Of a DNA stretch of 12,912 nucleotides, positions 6,418-12,912 are shown piece after piece. Position numbers and translations under genes: made by a program. Below the pieces are notes generated by a model, which saw nothing but the letters and a program-made list of their open reading frames with translations, did no database searches and was not told the origin of the DNA. Source of the DNA: UBA6624 sp964343345 [NCBI: uncultured bacterium] (lineage in GTDB: Bacteria; UBP7; UBA6624); assembly GCA_964343345.1 (NCBI GenBank), contig CAYFJE010000023.1, positions 1 through 12,912 of the forward strand. Reading direction: 5' to 3'. The stretch's first letter is position 1, and each line of letters opens with the position of its first letter.

Positions 6418-6856
6418 ATTGAATTCTTAGTACTTTTTTTAAATCTTCATTTGTTAGCATTTTGAAAGATTCTTCAAGACCCTTTTTTTGTCCAGGCCAT
6501 GGCAATTTTGAAATTGCTTCATCAATGTAAAACCACCCATACTCAGTATGTTCTTCATTCAGCGTTACTTTAGATTCATCTGTTATGGCTAAAAACACTG
6601 GAATGTTATGCAGAGAGTCTGTTTCCCACTCATAGAAAGAATTTGTTGTTGGAACAGAATAAAGTTCATTTATCGACAGGTTGGTTTCTTCTTTGATTTC
6701 CCTTAAGCAAGCCTGCCAGGCTTTTTCATTTTCTTGTATTTTTCCAGCGACCATCCTCCACATGTTTTCATAAATTTTTCCTTCAGATCTTTTCAAAAGT
6801 AGAAATTTATAATTTCCGTCTATTTTTTGAACAATGAAACAGTCAAACAAGAACAT
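6410..6856 (-). CDS. Nudix hydrolase (NudB-like)
   Basis: Cytoplasmic Mg2+-dependent pyrophosphohydrolase of 148 residues. The Nudix box is complete at 38-60: Gly38, Glu44, then REIKEETNL (Arg52, Glu53, Glu56, Glu57), with Asn where the consensus usually has Gly. The preceding NMWRMVAGKI, and the later HTEYGWFYIDEA followed by ESF, resemble dATP / dihydroneopterin triphosphate pyrophosphatases (NudB), but other Nudix substrates are equally possible. It starts with ATG at 6854-6856, with no evident Shine-Dalgarno, and the 14-bp dyad described separately begins only 6 nt upstream. It is followed by the metal transporter gene with an 8-nt overlap, so the two are very probably cotranscribed; the functional link is unclear. 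Confidence 0.8.
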   Translation of the reverse strand: MFLFDCFIVQKIDGNYKFLLLKRSEGKIYENMWRMVAGKIQENEKAWQACLREIKEETNLSINELYSVPTTNSFYEWETDSLHNIPVFLAITDESKVTLNEEHTEYGWFYIDEAISKLPWPGQKKGLEESFKMLTNEDLKKVLRIQFE

Positions 6857-6858
6857 AC

Positions 6859-6880
6859 TTAAGAGTAATATAACTCATTA
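6859..6880. promoter_or_regulatory. dyad-symmetric candidate operator in divergent promoter region
   Basis: The core GAGTAATATAACTC (6863-6876) matches its own reverse complement at 12 of 14 positions, and the wider 22-mer at 16 of 22. It contains a TATAAC -10-like hexamer on plus (6869-6874) and TATATT on minus (6872-6867), both without a convincing -35. Size and AT content fit a MarR-family operator; a marR gene is the second gene downstream on plus. Binding here could shut both the Nudix-transporter and the dehydrogenase-marR units. Confidence 0.45.
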
Positions 6881-6907
6881 TTGAATTAAGATGAATTTCT
6901 TTTACTA

Positions 6908-7909
6908 ATGAAAGGAAAAAGAGTAGTTATTTGCAATCCAGGATCTTTGGACAGTTTGACATTTGAAGATTTTTCTATTGACAAAGTTGATCCTGATGAT
7001 GTTGTGGTTCAGATGAAATATGCCGCAATGAATCATTTGGATATTTGGGTCAGGAAAGGATTGCCAGGAATCAAGTACCCTATTGTTCCATGTTCTGAAG
7101 GTGTTGGAGTTGTTGTTGAGAAGGGGTCGCGGGTAAAAAATTTAAATATAGGACAAAGAGTCCTTCTTTCTCCAGGAATAGGAGACCATCTTTCAGAAAG
7201 TTATGGAATCCATGGTGAAACATGCAATGGAACTTTGTCAAATTACGTCAAGCAAGGTTCTGATTTATGGATTCCTTTGGATGATGATATCGATGATAGA
7301 ACTGCGGCAGCTTTTCCATTGTCATTTTTAACATCTTGGAACATGGTTGTAAGAAAGGGGAATGTGCAAAAAGGAGATGTTGTTTTTATATGGGGTGCCG
7401 CAAGCGGTGTAGGGCATGCTGCTGGACAGATTGCAAAAAATCATGGTGCCAAAATAATTGGAACAGTCAGAGGGGAAAAAGCTGCTAGATTAGATTCAGA
7501 TTTTTGGGATATTCTTATTGATCCTGACTCTGAAGATGTTTCAAAAAAGGTTAAAGATTTTGCTCGAAAAGGGGTTAATCTTGTGGTTGAGCACACTGGT
7601 GAAAAAACATGGGAAACAAGTTTGCGTATCTTGAAAAGAAACGGAAAACTTGTAACATGTGGAGGTACTACTGGAGGAAATGTTTCCATTAACCTTCCTC
7701 ACCTTTTCATCAAAAACCAATCCATTATAGGAAGTACGATGGGTAGTTTTGACGATTTGAAAAATGAAATTTTGCCCAGGGTTACGAAAAAAAGATTAAA
7801 AGTTTTAATTGATAAAGAGTTTAATTGGAAAGATGTTAAAGATGCACATTCACATTTAGAAGAATCAAATGCCGTGGGTAAAGTTTTGCTTAAAATCGAT
7901 GAACCATAA
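6908..7909 (+). CDS. medium-chain dehydrogenase/reductase, quinone-oxidoreductase-like
   Basis: NAD(P)H-dependent oxidoreductase of the MDR superfamily with 333 residues. The N-terminal GroES-like catalytic domain has YAAMNHLDIWVRKGLPG (38-54) and PCSEGVGVV. The Rossmann nucleotide-binding domain carries GAASGVGHAAGQIA (163-176). The first domain lacks the cysteine cluster that binds structural zinc in many relatives: where that lobe would be, the sequence runs SPGIGDHLSESYGIHGE (88-104) without it. The classical catalytic zinc ligands are also not evident. That points to a zinc-independent quinone or enone reductase rather than a true alcohol dehydrogenase, but the substrate is unknown. It overlaps the marR gene, so it may be regulated by it. 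Confidence 0.78.
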   Translation: MKGKRVVICNPGSLDSLTFEDFSIDKVDPDDVVVQMKYAAMNHLDIWVRKGLPGIKYPIVPCSEGVGVVVEKGSRVKNLNIGQRVLLSPGIGDHLSESYGIHGETCNGTLSNYVKQGSDLWIPLDDDIDDRTAAAFPLSFLTSWNMVVRKGNVQKGDVVFIWGAASGVGHAAGQIAKNHGAKIIGTVRGEKAARLDSDFWDILIDPDSEDVSKKVKDFARKGVNLVVEHTGEKTWETSLRILKRNGKLVTCGGTTGGNVSINLPHLFIKNQSIIGSTMGSFDDLKNEILPRVTKKRLKVLIDKEFNWKDVKDAHSHLEESNAVGKVLLKIDEP

Positions 7910-8333
7910 AAAAATAGCAAGCGGAATATTTAAGTTTGAAGGGCTTCTTGAAAGTGAAATAAAAAAAATTCTCAATTATCCACAATATACAAAATTACAA
8001 ATAAAAGTATTATTGCAGCTTGATGCTAATGAGACATGGACTAATTTGAAAGACATGTCTTTGAGTTTGAAAATTTCTCAAACATCAATAACAAGAGTTG
8101 TTGACAGGATGCAAAAACAAAGATTGATTCACTTTAAAGTTGACAAGAACGATAGAAGAAAGATTCTTATCAAAATTGCTCCAGCAGGAAACGAATTATT
8201 GAAAATTTTTTATGAGCTTATAAATAATTTTTTAAAAAAAATTGATAAAGGATTAAATAAAAGCGAAAAAAAGTATTTTTATCTTGTTTTCGAAAAGATA
8301 AACTTGACTCATTTTCTTTCAGATTTAGAATAA
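7899..8333 (+). CDS. MarR-family transcriptional regulator
   Basis: Winged-helix DNA-binding dimer that usually represses its own operon and is released by small phenolic or lipophilic ligands or by oxidation. From ATG 7899 it has 144 residues, the normal size. The helix-turn-helix is seen in LKDMSLSLKISQTSITRVVDRMQKQRLI, and the wing in KVDKNDRRKILIKIAPAG; the DRR motif is a family hallmark. There is no cysteine from which to infer redox sensing. An in-frame ATG at 7869 would add ten residues; neither start has a strong ribosome binding site, and 7899 gives the more typical N-terminus (overlap of 11 nt with the dehydrogenase gene). It sits downstream of its likely target rather than divergent from it. 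A candidate operator is at 6859-6880. Confidence 0.82.
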   Translation: MNHKKIASGIFKFEGLLESEIKKILNYPQYTKLQIKVLLQLDANETWTNLKDMSLSLKISQTSITRVVDRMQKQRLIHFKVDKNDRRKILIKIAPAGNELLKIFYELINNFLKKIDKGLNKSEKKYFYLVFEKINLTHFLSDLE

Positions 8334-8357
8334 TCCCTTGGAGAATTAGAGAATCAA

Positions 8358-9488
8358 ATGACTACTATTGGTATTGTTAAGGAATCACAAAATGAAGAAA
8401 CTAGAGTTTCTGCAACTCCCGACACTGTAAAAAAGTTTATTTCCTTAGGTTTTGAGGTTTTGGTTGAATCAGGATCTGGTTTCGGAAGCTTGATAAGTGA
8501 CGAGGATTTTAAAAATGTAGGAGCAAAGATTGTTGATTCAAAAAAATCTTTTGGAGCAGATTGTGTTTTTAAGGTAGGGTGTCCTTCAGAAAACGAAATA
8601 AAACTCCTAAAAGATTCAGCAATTTTGATAGGTTCTATTGATCCTTTTTTGAATTTGAAAAGCATGAAGGCTTTGTCTCGAAAAAAAGTTACTTCTATAG
8701 CTATGGAGTTTTTACCAAGGATATCAAGAGCACAGTCAATGGATAGTCTTTCAAGCCAGAGCAATATTGCTGGTTATAAAGCTGTTTTGATGGCTGCCGA
8801 TCATTTGGCTCAAATTTTTCCGATGATGACAACTGCAGCTGGAACACTTTCTCCAGCAAGGGTTGTGATTCTTGGGGCAGGTGTTGCTGGCTTGCAGGCA
8901 ATAGCAACTGCAAGAAGGCTTGGTGCAAGAGTTGAAGTTTCCGATATAAGGCCTGAAACAAAAGAAGAAGTTGAATCCTTGGGCGGAAAGTTTATTGAAG
9001 TTGAATCAGAAGAAGATAATTCTGGAGAGGGAGGGTATGCAAGACAGGTTTCGGAAGATTTTTTAAAAAAACAGAGAGAGATTTTGACTCAAAGGATTTC
9101 TGTTTCAAATTGTGTCATCAGTACAGCTCTTGTTCCTGGGAAAAAAGCTCCTGTTTTAATTACTAAAGACATGGTTTCAAAAATGAAACCAGGCTCTGTA
9201 ATTGTCGATATGGCATCTGCAAATGGGGGTAATTGCGAATTAACAAAGCCTGGTGAAAATGTTGAAATCAATGGAGTTCAGATACTCGGTCCAAAAAACA
9301 TCCCTGCATTAACCCCCGTACATTCAAGTGCAGTGTATGCGAAAAATATTTTAAATTTATTTACTCATATGTTAAAGGAAGACAAGGTGAATTTGGATAT
9401 TGAGGATGAGATTCTTGGACCGATGATTGTTACTCATGCAGGAGAGGTTGTTGAAAAGAGAATCAAAGATGCTATGGAGGGCAGATGA
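8358..9488 (+). CDS. pntAA: NAD(P) transhydrogenase subunit alpha 1 (NAD-binding domain I)
   Basis: Soluble NAD(H)-binding component of the proton-translocating transhydrogenase, which uses the proton gradient to move hydride from NADH to NADP+. It has 376 residues, the right size for domain I alone, as in species with a split alpha subunit. Motifs: IGIVKE and ETRVSATP at the N-terminus, RAQSMDSLSSQSNIAGYKAV (124-143) lining the nucleotide site, the GAGVAGLQA loop (173-181) with Asp196, VDMASANGGNCELT (283-296), and the C-terminal THAGEVV. The ATG is 24 nt after the marR stop, with GAGA 5 nt and GGAG 14 nt upstream. The stop overlaps the pntAB start (ATGA). No promoter is obvious, so readthrough from the marR unit is possible. 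Confidence 0.92.
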   Translation: MTTIGIVKESQNEETRVSATPDTVKKFISLGFEVLVESGSGFGSLISDEDFKNVGAKIVDSKKSFGADCVFKVGCPSENEIKLLKDSAILIGSIDPFLNLKSMKALSRKKVTSIAMEFLPRISRAQSMDSLSSQSNIAGYKAVLMAADHLAQIFPMMTTAAGTLSPARVVILGAGVAGLQAIATARRLGARVEVSDIRPETKEEVESLGGKFIEVESEEDNSGEGGYARQVSEDFLKKQREILTQRISVSNCVISTALVPGKKAPVLITKDMVSKMKPGSVIVDMASANGGNCELTKPGENVEINGVQILGPKNIPALTPVHSSAVYAKNILNLFTHMLKEDKVNLDIEDEILGPMIVTHAGEVVEKRIKDAMEGR

Positions 9489-9844
9489 TGATTAGCTTAT
9501 TTTTGCATCCAAGGGTGCCTTATCCAGACGAGGTTGTGAATAATGTTGTTGAGCCTTCGCTTTTAGATCCAATGATGCTTGGTTTGTATCTTCTGGTTCT
9601 CGGTTCATTCATTGGTTTTGAGTTAATTACAAAAGTTCCTCCAACCTTACATACTCCACTTATGTCAGGTTCAAATGCAATTTCTGGAATTTCAATTGTT
9701 GGTGCTTTGTTGGCAATGAATACGCAGGGGGAAGCAGCAAGATGGCTTGCTTTGGCTGCGATTATGCTTGCAGCGATTAATGTTGTTGGTGGTTTTATGG
9801 TTACTGACAGGATGTTGCAGATGTTTAACAGGAAGGGAAAATAA
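9485..9844 (+). CDS. pntAB: NAD(P) transhydrogenase subunit alpha 2 (membrane part)
   Basis: Small membrane subunit of the transhydrogenase forming part of the proton channel (domain II). It has 119 residues. A short N-terminal tail is followed by three or so hydrophobic segments: about 30-50 (MMLGLYLLVLGSFIGFELI), 60-78 containing the conserved LHTPLMSGSNAISGI, and 85-107 (LALAAIMLAAINVVGGFMV), ending TDRMLQMF as in the C-terminus of fused PntA. Two starts, ATG 9485 and ATG 9488, are possible; GGAGG at 9476-9480 is 4 nt from the first and 7 nt from the second, so translation may begin at either. It overlaps pntAA by 4 nt and pntB by 1 nt (TAATG), fitting coupled expression of the complex. 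Confidence 0.92.
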   Translation: MMISLFLHPRVPYPDEVVNNVVEPSLLDPMMLGLYLLVLGSFIGFELITKVPPTLHTPLMSGSNAISGISIVGALLAMNTQGEAARWLALAAIMLAAINVVGGFMVTDRMLQMFNRKGK

Positions 9845-11277
9845 TGTTTAATATTCCTGATTACATCATTAATTTTGGGTATCTTGTTGCAATAACTTTT
9901 TTTGTAATGGGGATTAAAAAACTTGGAAGAGTTAAAACTGCTAAAAATGGGAACATGTTTGCAGCATGGGGAATGTTTTTTGCTATTATTTTAACTTTAC
10001 CACTTATGAACATTGTCACATGGGCTGAGGTAGGGACTTTTTCATTGATCGGGGCTCTCATTGGCGCTTACGCATCTAGGGCGGTTGCAATGACTCAAAT
10101 GCCTCAGTTAGTTGCTTTATTTAATGGTTTCGGAGGACTTGCATCAGCATTGGTGGCAGTTAGTTACTTTGCATCAAATTTCTCTAATTCAGAAAATGCA
10201 GTTTCAGATTTAGGCGGAGCAGGAAGTATGGTTGTTGTTTTCATAACAATCTTGATAGGTGCGGTCACTTTGACTGGCAGTTATATAGCTTTTGCGAAAT
10301 TAGATGGAAGAATGAATGGTAGCCCTATAGTTTTCAAGGGGCAGCATTTTTTGAATGCAGTTATATTTGTTTTGATTCTTGGATTCATGATCATGACTTC
10401 AACAGGTTCTTATTCAGTTGATTTCATGAATCTTTATATTTTTATCGGGCTTACTCTCATACTTGGAATAGCAATAACCATCCCAATAGGAGGAGCCGAC
10501 ATGCCTGTTGTGATTGCCTTGTTGAATTCTTATTCAGGAATGGCTGCTTCAGCTGCAGGATTTATTCTTTTAATGGATGGAAATGTTGGAGGGACAATCT
10601 TGATTGTGAGTGGTGCATTGGTGGGTGCTTCAGGGCTTATTTTGACAAATATTATGTGTGTCGCAATGAACAGAAGTTTGTTTTCAGTCATGCTTGGAGG
10701 TTTTGGACAGGAAGGCGGGGTTGCTGCTGAAGGTGCTGAACAGATTCAATATAAACCTGTTGGGGCTGAGGAATCCGCTATGATTTTTGAAGCAGCAGAA
10801 AAAGTTGTGATTGTTCCTGGTTATGGTATGGCTGTTGCTCAAGCTCAACATAATGTTAGAGAACTCACAGAAGAACTTGAAAAGAAAGGTGTTAATGTTC
10901 AGTTTGCAATTCATCCTGTAGCAGGAAGAATGCCGGGCCATATGAATGTTTTGCTTGCTGAAGCCAATGTTCCTTATGAAAAATTAGTTGAGATGGATGA
11001 TATAAATCCTCAATTCCCTGAAACTGATGTTGTTCTTGTGATTGGTGCAAATGATGTCGTTAACCCTGGGGCTCAAACAGATCCAAATAGCCCGATTGCA
11101 GGCATGCCAGTTCTTGAAGTTTGGAAATCAAAAACAGTTATAGTCAACAAGAGAGGAAGAGGTGTTGGTTATGCTGGTATTGAAAATGAATTATTCGGAA
11201 AAGACAACACTCTGATGTTGTTTGGAGATGGAAAACAAATGATCATTGAGTTAACTAACGAACTTAAAGAACTATAG
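9844..11277 (+). CDS. pntB: NAD(P) transhydrogenase subunit beta
   Basis: Membrane and NADP(H)-binding subunit (domains II and III) of the proton-translocating transhydrogenase. It has 477 residues. Around eight or nine hydrophobic segments occupy residues 10-285, including MTQMPQLVALFNGFGG (83-98) and a GGADMPVVIALLNSYSGMAA stretch (217-236). The NADP-binding domain III follows: VPGYGMAVAQAQ (324-335), HPVAGRMPGHMNVLLAEANVPY (357-378), GANDVVNP (401-408) and KRGRGVGYAG (436-445). Two variant positions stand out: Asn in the segment where E. coli PntB has the proton-path His91, and KRGRGVGYAG where E. coli has KRSMNTGYAG. A GGAAGGG site precedes the ATG. Confidence 0.93.
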   Translation: MFNIPDYIINFGYLVAITFFVMGIKKLGRVKTAKNGNMFAAWGMFFAIILTLPLMNIVTWAEVGTFSLIGALIGAYASRAVAMTQMPQLVALFNGFGGLASALVAVSYFASNFSNSENAVSDLGGAGSMVVVFITILIGAVTLTGSYIAFAKLDGRMNGSPIVFKGQHFLNAVIFVLILGFMIMTSTGSYSVDFMNLYIFIGLTLILGIAITIPIGGADMPVVIALLNSYSGMAASAAGFILLMDGNVGGTILIVSGALVGASGLILTNIMCVAMNRSLFSVMLGGFGQEGGVAAEGAEQIQYKPVGAEESAMIFEAAEKVVIVPGYGMAVAQAQHNVRELTEELEKKGVNVQFAIHPVAGRMPGHMNVLLAEANVPYEKLVEMDDINPQFPETDVVLVIGANDVVNPGAQTDPNSPIAGMPVLEVWKSKTVIVNKRGRGVGYAGIENELFGKDNTLMLFGDGKQMIIELTNELKEL

Positions 11278-11292
11278 TTTTGTTATTATTAG

Positions 11293-12600
11293 GTGTCTGT
11301 GAATTTTGATGTCATAATTATTGGAGCTGGTGCTGCTGGAAATGCTGCAGCAATCACCCTCGCTAAAGGAGGGGCAAAAGTCCTTCAAATAGAAAGAGGA
11401 AAAAATCCTGGTGAAAAAAATCTAATGGGAGGAATAATTTATTCTTCTTCATTGGAGCCAATTGTTCCTGAATTTTGGAAAAATGCACCTTTGGAACGAT
11501 CTATTAGCGAACAAAATTATTGGGTGACAGAGAAAGATTCAATAACAAAATTAGGATATTCTGATGATGTTTTTAAAGCTAAAACTGAAGCTCCAGCTCA
11601 TGCTTATACTGTTTTAAGAAGCGAGTTTGATAAATGGATGTCGAATGAGGCAAAAAAACATGGAGCGATGCTTTTGCCTGGAACTGTCGTTCTAGACTTG
11701 ATAGTTGAAGATGGAAAGGTTGTAGGAGTTTCTACTGACAGGCCAAATGGGGACATCAGAGCCCCTCTTGTTATTTCAGGAGAAGGGGTGAATGCTTTCG
11801 TTTCTTGGAAGAGAAATTTTGGCACCAAGCCAAAACCTAGTGAGGTGGCTTTGGTTGTTAAAGAGGTTATAGAACTACCAAAAGAAGTTATTGAAGATCG
11901 TTTCAGAGTTTCCAAAAACGAGGGAGCATCTTATGAGATTTTTGGAGACATTACGAAAGGTTGTTTGGGTTATGCTTTTTTATACACGAACAAAACAACG
12001 GTTAGTGTTGGTGTCGGGTCTCTTGTTTCTGATTTTGCAGATCGAGAAATTGCTTCTTATGAATTGTTAGAGTATGTGAAAAACCATAAAGCAGTAAGAC
12101 CTTTTTTAAAAGGAGGAAAGACTATTGAGTATGCTGGTCATTTGATTCCTGAAGGAGGATATAAAAAACTACCAACACTAGTTTCAGATGGTTTTTTAAT
12201 GACGGGAGATGCAGCATTAATGGTCAATGCTGTTCATCGAGAGGGAAGCAATTTTGCATTTGTCTCCGGGAAGCTTGCTGGGGAGGTTGCATTAGAGGCA
12301 ATAGAAAAAGGCGATTTTTCATCAAATGCTTTAAATGCATATAGAAAAAAACTAGAAGAGTCTTTTATTTTGAAAGATCTCAAGTCTTACGAGGATGTCT
12401 TTCCTTTTTTTCGAAAAAGAAGAGACATTCTCAACGAGTATCCACAATTGATAAGTTACGCAGCAAAAAGTTTATTAACTGTTGATGGCACTCCAAAGGG
12501 AGAAAAAAAGAAAAATCTTTTGAAAGGTGTTTTGAAAATGAAATCTCCTGGAAAACTAGCTAAAGATTTGTATAATTTATTTAAGGTTTTAGGTAAATGA
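11293..12600 (+). CDS. fixC: FixC-like ETF:quinone oxidoreductase flavoprotein
   Basis: FAD-dependent flavoprotein that takes electrons from electron-transfer flavoprotein and passes them to the quinone pool together with FixX. It has 435 residues, typical for FixC. The FAD dinucleotide fold is at the N-terminus: GAGAAG (11-16) and Glu34 in IERGKNPGEKNLMGG. SGEGVN (about 162-167) and GDAALMVNAVHREGSNFA near the C-terminal third are the other FAD motifs. There is no cluster-binding cysteine set, which is supplied by FixX in this arrangement. The start is GTG at 11293 with no clear ribosome binding site; a second in-frame GTG at 11299 is the alternative, with AGGTG close before it. It follows pntB by 15 nt and overlaps fixX (ATGA). 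fixA and fixB are not in the window. Confidence 0.87.
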   Translation: MSVNFDVIIIGAGAAGNAAAITLAKGGAKVLQIERGKNPGEKNLMGGIIYSSSLEPIVPEFWKNAPLERSISEQNYWVTEKDSITKLGYSDDVFKAKTEAPAHAYTVLRSEFDKWMSNEAKKHGAMLLPGTVVLDLIVEDGKVVGVSTDRPNGDIRAPLVISGEGVNAFVSWKRNFGTKPKPSEVALVVKEVIELPKEVIEDRFRVSKNEGASYEIFGDITKGCLGYAFLYTNKTTVSVGVGSLVSDFADREIASYELLEYVKNHKAVRPFLKGGKTIEYAGHLIPEGGYKKLPTLVSDGFLMTGDAALMVNAVHREGSNFAFVSGKLAGEVALEAIEKGDFSSNALNAYRKKLEESFILKDLKSYEDVFPFFRKRRDILNEYPQLISYAAKSLLTVDGTPKGEKKKNLLKGVLKMKSPGKLAKDLYNLFKVLGK

Positions 12601-12911
12601 AAAAAGAGAACGAGACAAAAAAATCTGTTACAGAAACCATTTCTATTGAAGATAAACTTTTTACAATTAATTACGACCATTTTCATGAAACCCATATAAC
12701 ATGTATCGGAGATCCAAGTGATTGGGAGGTTTTAAATCCGCTTCAATGGGCATGTCCTGCAAGGGTTTATACAAAGAACCAAGACAGTGGAAATTTGGAT
12801 ATCGATTTTGAAAATTGTATCGAATGTGGAACATGTCAAATATTATGTCCAGATCATATACTCTGGGTTTATCCGAAAGGTGGGTATGGAATACGTAATC
12901 GTTGCGGCTAG
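12597..12911 (+). CDS. fixX: FixX-like ferredoxin partner of FixC
   Basis: Small iron-sulfur protein (104 residues) that should complete the FixC quinone-reductase module. Conserved cysteines are Cys53 in WACPARVY and Cys74, Cys77, Cys80 and Cys84 in CIECGTCQILCPDHI; the PKGGYGIRNRCG end is the family's usual terminus. About 35 N-terminal residues precede the ferredoxin core. The start overlaps the fixC stop by 4 nt. The TAG stop at 12909-12911 falls one base before the window edge, so the gene is complete. As in other FixX proteins, a single cluster is expected. Confidence 0.9.
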   Translation: MKKENETKKSVTETISIEDKLFTINYDHFHETHITCIGDPSDWEVLNPLQWACPARVYTKNQDSGNLDIDFENCIECGTCQILCPDHILWVYPKGGYGIRNRCG

Positions 12912-12912
12912 T

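Noticed and set aside
8334-8357. MarR-type operator or promoter before pntAA
   Set aside because: GAGAATTA and GAGAATCA form a direct, not inverted, repeat and the 24-nt gap has no credible promoter; it is more likely ribosome-binding sequence.
1-12912. tRNA genes, CRISPR arrays, insertion sequences or prophage
   Set aside because: I saw no tRNA cloverleaf, no spaced direct repeats, no transposase or integrase, and coding fills nearly the whole window.

Overview
This is an AT-rich, gene-dense chromosomal window carrying ordinary housekeeping and redox genes. I see no mobile elements, CRISPR array, rRNA or tRNA. The lineage looks bacterial: GGAG-type ribosome binding sites, ATGA and TAATG stop/start overlaps, TTG and GTG starts, and a hairpin-plus-T-run terminator with a cUUCGg loop. 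The gene set (split three-gene proton-translocating transhydrogenase, FixC/FixX, molybdenum cofactor genes, arginase) suggests a free-living, respiring organism. I cannot assign a phylum from the sequence.

Region 1 (1-4118, + strand) is a tightly coupled run of five genes: the 3' part of a double-hotdog acyl-CoA thioesterase, mobA (or a mocA-like relative), moeA, an inositol-monophosphatase family phosphatase and an arginase. Each junction overlaps by 1 to 13 nt, which suggests one transcript with translational coupling although the functions look unrelated.

Region 2 (4089-4765) holds an unrecognised 173-residue gene on the minus strand. Upstream of it lies the most unusual element in the window: a minus-strand hairpin terminator with a UUCG tetraloop, preceded by UCACCUCCU, the same nine bases as the conserved 3' tail of 16S rRNA. 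It could be a small RNA that pairs with Shine-Dalgarno sequences, or an attenuator leader for the 173-residue gene.

Region 3 (4766-6856) has an extended-SDR NAD-dependent epimerase on +, convergent (4-nt overlap) with a minus-strand pair: a Nudix hydrolase followed by a NicO/RcnA-like metal transporter with a histidine-rich loop.

Region 4 (6908-8333, +) has a medium-chain quinone-oxidoreductase-like dehydrogenase overlapping a MarR-family regulator. The 51-nt divergent spacer before it contains a near-perfect dyad that covers -10-like sequences for both directions and is a candidate MarR operator.

Region 5 (8358-12911, +) is an energy and redox cluster: pntAA, pntAB and pntB (proton-translocating NAD(P) transhydrogenase), then fixC and fixX (ETF:quinone oxidoreductase-type flavoprotein and its ferredoxin-like partner). 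The last gene ends one base before the window edge. There is no stretch over 300 bases without a gene.
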